From: Syntrophomonas sp.
GTDB taxonomy: Bacteria; Bacillota; Syntrophomonadia; Syntrophomonadales; Syntrophomonadaceae
Direction: 5' to 3'
Length of the DNA stretch: 7,731 nt
Assembly (NCBI GenBank): GCA_003558625.1
Contig: PWPP01000027.1
Location: 1-7,731, forward strand
The notes beneath the pieces were generated by a model. It was not told the DNA's origin, searched no databases, and worked only from the letters and a program-made list of their open reading frames with translations. A program made the position numbers and the translations under genes. Positions within the stretch are counted from its first letter, which is position 1; each line of letters begins with the position of its first letter. Of this stretch, positions 6,386-7,731 are shown one piece after another.

Positions 6386-6414
6386 AGTATATAATATAAA
6401 CGCATATCAAACAA
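6386..6414 (-). promoter_or_regulatory. Probable promoter for tadA - tRNA-Ser(CGA)
   Basis: On the minus strand TTGTTT (6409-6414), a 17-base spacer and TATACT (6386-6391) predict a start near 6379. The tadA leader would then be about 200 bases and include the short ORF and the tRNA-like fragment. The same AT-rich stretch reads TATAAT (6390-6395) on the plus strand but with no good -35 there. Confidence 0.4.
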
Positions 6415-6419
6415 TCACT

Positions 6420-6960
6420 GAACCTAACCCGGCCCCATTCTCTGTAAACGGCTGGCCCCACTGCTATCTGATGTATCATAGGTCGGGATTTAACTTAAAC
6501 GCAACCGGTAGATCCGGCGCCGAACTCGAGTGAGCGTAACCTTTCCTGCTGGAAACAGAACTTTGATGCTGTTCTGTTCCGGACTGTGACACCTAAACAG
6601 CAAAGCTTGGGGAATCAAATGCTACAGGAGCATAAAGTATCTTGAGGAAATGGAAATAGAATCAGCCAACCAGGTTGCCGGTTAACTGGAAATTACCTCG
6701 TGGAGAATAAACTTAGCGAATAACCATTGACGGTACCTCAGTCTACGGGTCTATGCTAAGTTTTCGTAAAAGTCCCATAAGATATTGCTGGTTCATGGTC
6801 CACATGTAAATCCTACCTAGATGCCCAGGGGATTCGGCAGATCTCAGCGGACGGTATCTAAGCAGCCTGTCCCCCCTTTCTGAGAGTCTGCTTGGGTTTG
6901 CGCACTTATGGTAAAATTAATGCTGATAAAACAAAAACCACGCAACCCGCGTGGTTTTTT
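6420..6960 (+). ncRNA. Candidate large structured non-coding RNA, unassigned family
   Basis: No protein frame of note is seen here, yet the stretch holds many complementary segments. The main ones are: CCGGCC 6429-6434 with GGCTGG 6450-6455; a 10-bp stem with one bulged A, 6551-6561 with 6571-6580; a 5-bp hairpin 6619-6633; a perfect 9-bp stem 6709-6717 with 6755-6763; and an 11-bp stem with one bulged G, 6837-6847 with 6880-6891. The last encloses a 6-bp stem (6849-6854 with 6867-6872) and is capped outside by CCCA/TGGG (6824-6827, 6893-6896). Two stems use pairs that are G-U only on the plus strand. A strong terminator (6933-6959) would end a plus-strand transcript. The 5' boundary is a guess and no clear plus-strand promoter was found. 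Its size and position among tRNA genes recall the GOLLD and ROOL classes; a degenerate group II intron domain is an alternative. Confidence 0.4.
6933..6959. terminator. Bidirectional intrinsic terminator
   Basis: AAAAACCACGC (6933-6943) and GCGTGGTTTTT (6949-6959) form a perfect 11-bp stem with loop aaccc. It ends in T-rich sequence on the plus strand (TTTTTTGGTTT) and in TTTTTGTTTT on the minus strand. On the minus strand it lies 9 bases past the CCA of tRNA-Arg(CCT) and ends the tRNA operon. On the plus strand it would end the candidate RNA. Confidence 0.88.
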
Positions 6961-6968
6961 GGTTTGAA

Positions 6969-7045
6969 TGGTGCGCCCGAGAGGACTTGAACCCCTGGCC
7001 CGCAGTTTAGGAAACTGCTGCTCTATCCACCTGAGCTACGGGCGC
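6969..7045 (-). tRNA. tRNA-Arg (anticodon CCT)
   Basis: On the minus strand the acceptor GCGCCCG pairs with CGGGCGC, then discriminator A and an encoded CCA. The D-arm GCTC...GAGC is intact. The anticodon stem GCAGT/ACTGC holds the loop TTCCTAA, anticodon CCT for AGG codons. The T-arm is AGGGG-TTCAAGT-CCTCT. The 77-nt gene is complete and is the last of the four-tRNA unit. Its 3' end is the intact partner of the fragment at 6169-6205. Confidence 0.96.
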
Positions 7046-7050
7046 ATATT

Positions 7051-7070
7051 TACCCTGGAGGGGTATTTTT
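7051..7070 (+). terminator. Small hairpin with T-run, plus strand
   Basis: TACCC (7051-7055), loop TGGAG and GGGTA (7061-7065) are followed by five T's. No plus-strand gene lies upstream, so it may only block antisense transcription. In the minus-strand tRNA transcript the same hairpin sits just 5' of tRNA-Arg(CCT) and could affect processing. Confidence 0.25.
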
Positions 7071-7086
7071 CCTGCTTTAAATATGG

Positions 7087-7113
7087 AAAGTGTAAGATAT
7101 CATCTTACACTTT
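7087..7113. repeat. Perfect 12-bp inverted repeat in the tRNA operon
   Basis: AAAGTGTAAGAT (7087-7098) is the exact reverse complement of ATCTTACACTTT (7102-7113), separated by three bases. It sits in the 124-base spacer between tRNA-Arg(ACG) and tRNA-Arg(CCT), much longer than the 10- and 20-base spacers elsewhere in the unit. No T-run follows on the minus strand, so it is not a normal terminator there. It could be a dispersed repeat, an operator-like site or an RNA-processing hairpin. Confidence 0.75.
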
Positions 7114-7169
7114 AAGGGTTTAGGCGGTATCGTTTATAAGGATTGCCCTGCTATAAAAAGTTATATAAA

Positions 7170-7246
7170 TGGCGCGCCCGCAGGGATTCGAACCCCGGAC
7201 CTCCAGATTCGTAGTCTGTTACTCTATCCAGCTGAGCTACGGGCGC
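7170..7246 (-). tRNA. tRNA-Arg (anticodon ACG)
   Basis: On the minus strand the acceptor GCGCCCG pairs with CGGGCGC, then discriminator G and an encoded CCA. The anticodon loop CTACGAA gives anticodon ACG. The anticodon stem has four good pairs and one A-G mismatch at its outer end. The T-arm is CGGGG-TTCGAAT-CCCTG. This is the standard bacterial substrate for A34-to-inosine editing by TadA, which is encoded downstream in the same locus. Confidence 0.96.
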
Positions 7247-7266
7247 AGGTCTTATTATGGACAATA

Positions 7267-7360
7267 TGGCGGAGAGAGAGGGATTCGAACCCTCGAGACA
7301 GCTTTTAACCGTCTACTCGCTTAGCAGGCGAGCGCCTTCAGCCTACTCGGCCATCTCTCC
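7267..7360 (-). tRNA. tRNA-Ser (anticodon GCT)
   Basis: On the minus strand the acceptor GGAGAGA pairs with TCTCTCC, followed by G and an encoded CCA. The anticodon stem CTCGC/GCGAG holds CTGCTAA, anticodon GCT for AGC and AGU codons. A long variable arm marks it as class II. It is 94 nt, 20 bases upstream of tRNA-Arg(ACG) and 10 bases downstream of tRNA-Ser(TGA). Confidence 0.96.
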
Positions 7361-7370
7361 CGGTATATTT

Positions 7371-7460
7371 TGGCGGAGGAGGTGGGATTCGAACCCACGG
7401 AACCCTTGAAGGTTCAACGGTTTTCAAGACCGCCTCCTTCAACCACTCGGACACCCCTCC
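7371..7460 (-). tRNA. tRNA-Ser (anticodon TGA)
   Basis: On the minus strand the acceptor GGAGGGG pairs with CTCCTCC (one G-U), followed by G and an encoded CCA. The anticodon stem GCGGT/ACCGT, with a mismatched or G-U outer pair, holds CTTGAAA, anticodon TGA for UCN codons. The long variable arm is GAACCTTCAAGGGTTC. It is the first tRNA after the promoter at 7497-7525 and lies just downstream of serS, whose product charges it. Confidence 0.96.
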
Positions 7461-7496
7461 TGAGCCCTTAAGTGTTTTCCTTGCAATGCAAATGAA

Positions 7497-7525
7497 AGTA
7501 TATCACAGCATTTTGGGGTTGTCAA
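7497..7525 (-). promoter_or_regulatory. Consensus sigma-A promoter of the tRNA operon
   Basis: On the minus strand TTGACA (7520-7525), a 17-base spacer and TATACT (7497-7502) are almost consensus. The predicted start near 7490 is 30 bases before tRNA-Ser(TGA). It lies in the gap just past the serS stop, so the tRNAs can be made independently of serS. No serS terminator is visible between them. Confidence 0.85.
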
Positions 7526-7538
7526 TAAAACCAGCGGC

Positions 7539-7731
7539 CTAATTGCCTTTAGGGATGATTTCCAGTCCCCCCAGGTATGATCTCAGCGCTTCGGGTACCA
7601 AAACCGAGCCGTCTTCCTGCTGGTAGTTTTCCAGGATCGCGGCTACGGTTCTGCCTACAGCCACTCCCGAACCGTTCAGGGTATGGGTAAATTTTAGTTT
7701 TTGTTTGGGTCCCGGTCGGTAGCGCAGGTTG
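7539..7731 (-). CDS. serS: Seryl-tRNA synthetase, C-terminal 63 residues (cut by window edge)
   Basis: SerS is a class II aminoacyl-tRNA synthetase that activates serine with ATP and loads it on serine tRNAs in the cytoplasm. The visible end reads NLRYRPGPKQ...KFTHTLNGSGVAVGRT...ILENYQQEDGSVLVPEALRSYLGG, then a short tail to TAG at 7539-7541. The TLNGSG...GRT segment is class II motif 3, whose Arg contacts ATP. The rest (N-terminal coiled-coil arm, motifs 1 and 2) lies beyond the window; the full family length is about 420-430 residues. Three tRNA-Ser genes are encoded within 2 kb downstream on the same strand. Any T-box leader would be upstream and outside the window. Confidence 0.95.
   Translation of the reverse strand, partial: NLRYRPGPKQKLKFTHTLNGSGVAVGRTVAAILENYQQEDGSVLVPEALRSYLGGLEIIPKGN

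Noticed and set aside
6420..6900. Complete group II intron
   Set aside because: Some segments felt intron-like, but I found no domain V hairpin, no clear GUGYG start and no reverse transcriptase frame. Left only as an alternative for a decayed fragment.
6420..6930. SRP RNA, tmRNA or RNase P RNA in the unexplained stretch near tadA
   Set aside because: SRP RNA often lies near tadA in Firmicutes, but its conserved apical loop was not found. The tmRNA tRNA-like end and RNase P core motifs were not seen on either strand.
1..7731. CRISPR array, insertion sequence or phage genes
   Set aside because: No regularly spaced repeats, transposase, integrase or phage structural frames are visible in the window.

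Overview
The window looks like chromosomal DNA of a low-to-moderate GC, probably spore-forming Firmicute of the Clostridia (Peptococcaceae-like). The reasons are: strong AGGAGG-type ribosome binding sites with GTG/TTG starts; sigma-A promoters of the TTGACA-17-TATAAT kind; intrinsic terminators; a serS - tRNA-Ser/Arg - tadA neighbourhood typical of Firmicutes; and a soluble multi-PAS kinase whose H-box resembles the sporulation kinases. The taxon is an inference; no marker gene is complete enough to fix it.

Left part. Positions 1-633 (minus) hold the N-terminal 211 residues of the adenine glycosylase MutY, cut by the window edge, with its promoter at 721-750. A 450-base intergenic region separates it from a divergent gene (1088-1876, plus) for a secreted protein joining a copper-amine-oxidase-N-like stalk domain to an amicyanin-type cupredoxin. 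A terminator and a promoter overlap at 1916-1989. The next gene (2010-2993, plus) encodes a short MgtE-type divalent-cation transporter with two CBS domains but no MgtE N domain. It converges on a 748-residue soluble sensor histidine kinase with four PAS domains (3159-5405, minus).

Right part, all minus strand. serS (3' end, 7539-7731) is followed by a consensus promoter (7497-7525) and four tRNA genes: Ser-TGA, Ser-GCT, Arg-ACG, Arg-CCT. This unit ends at an 11-bp bidirectional terminator (6933-6959). About 800 bases further on lie tadA (tRNA adenosine deaminase) and tRNA-Ser-CGA. The tadA frame runs into the tRNA gene and stops inside its variable arm. TadA's expected substrate, tRNA-Arg-ACG, is encoded in the same locus.

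The stretch between tRNA-Arg-CCT and tadA (about 6206-6930) has no convincing protein gene but is rich in long complementary segments. It is flanked by an imperfect 37-nt direct repeat of a tRNA-Arg 3' end, with the two copies exactly 800 bases apart. I read it as a candidate large structured RNA on the plus strand, possibly within the remnant of a tRNA-targeting integrated element. I could not match it to a known RNA family by eye. It is the most interesting part of the window.
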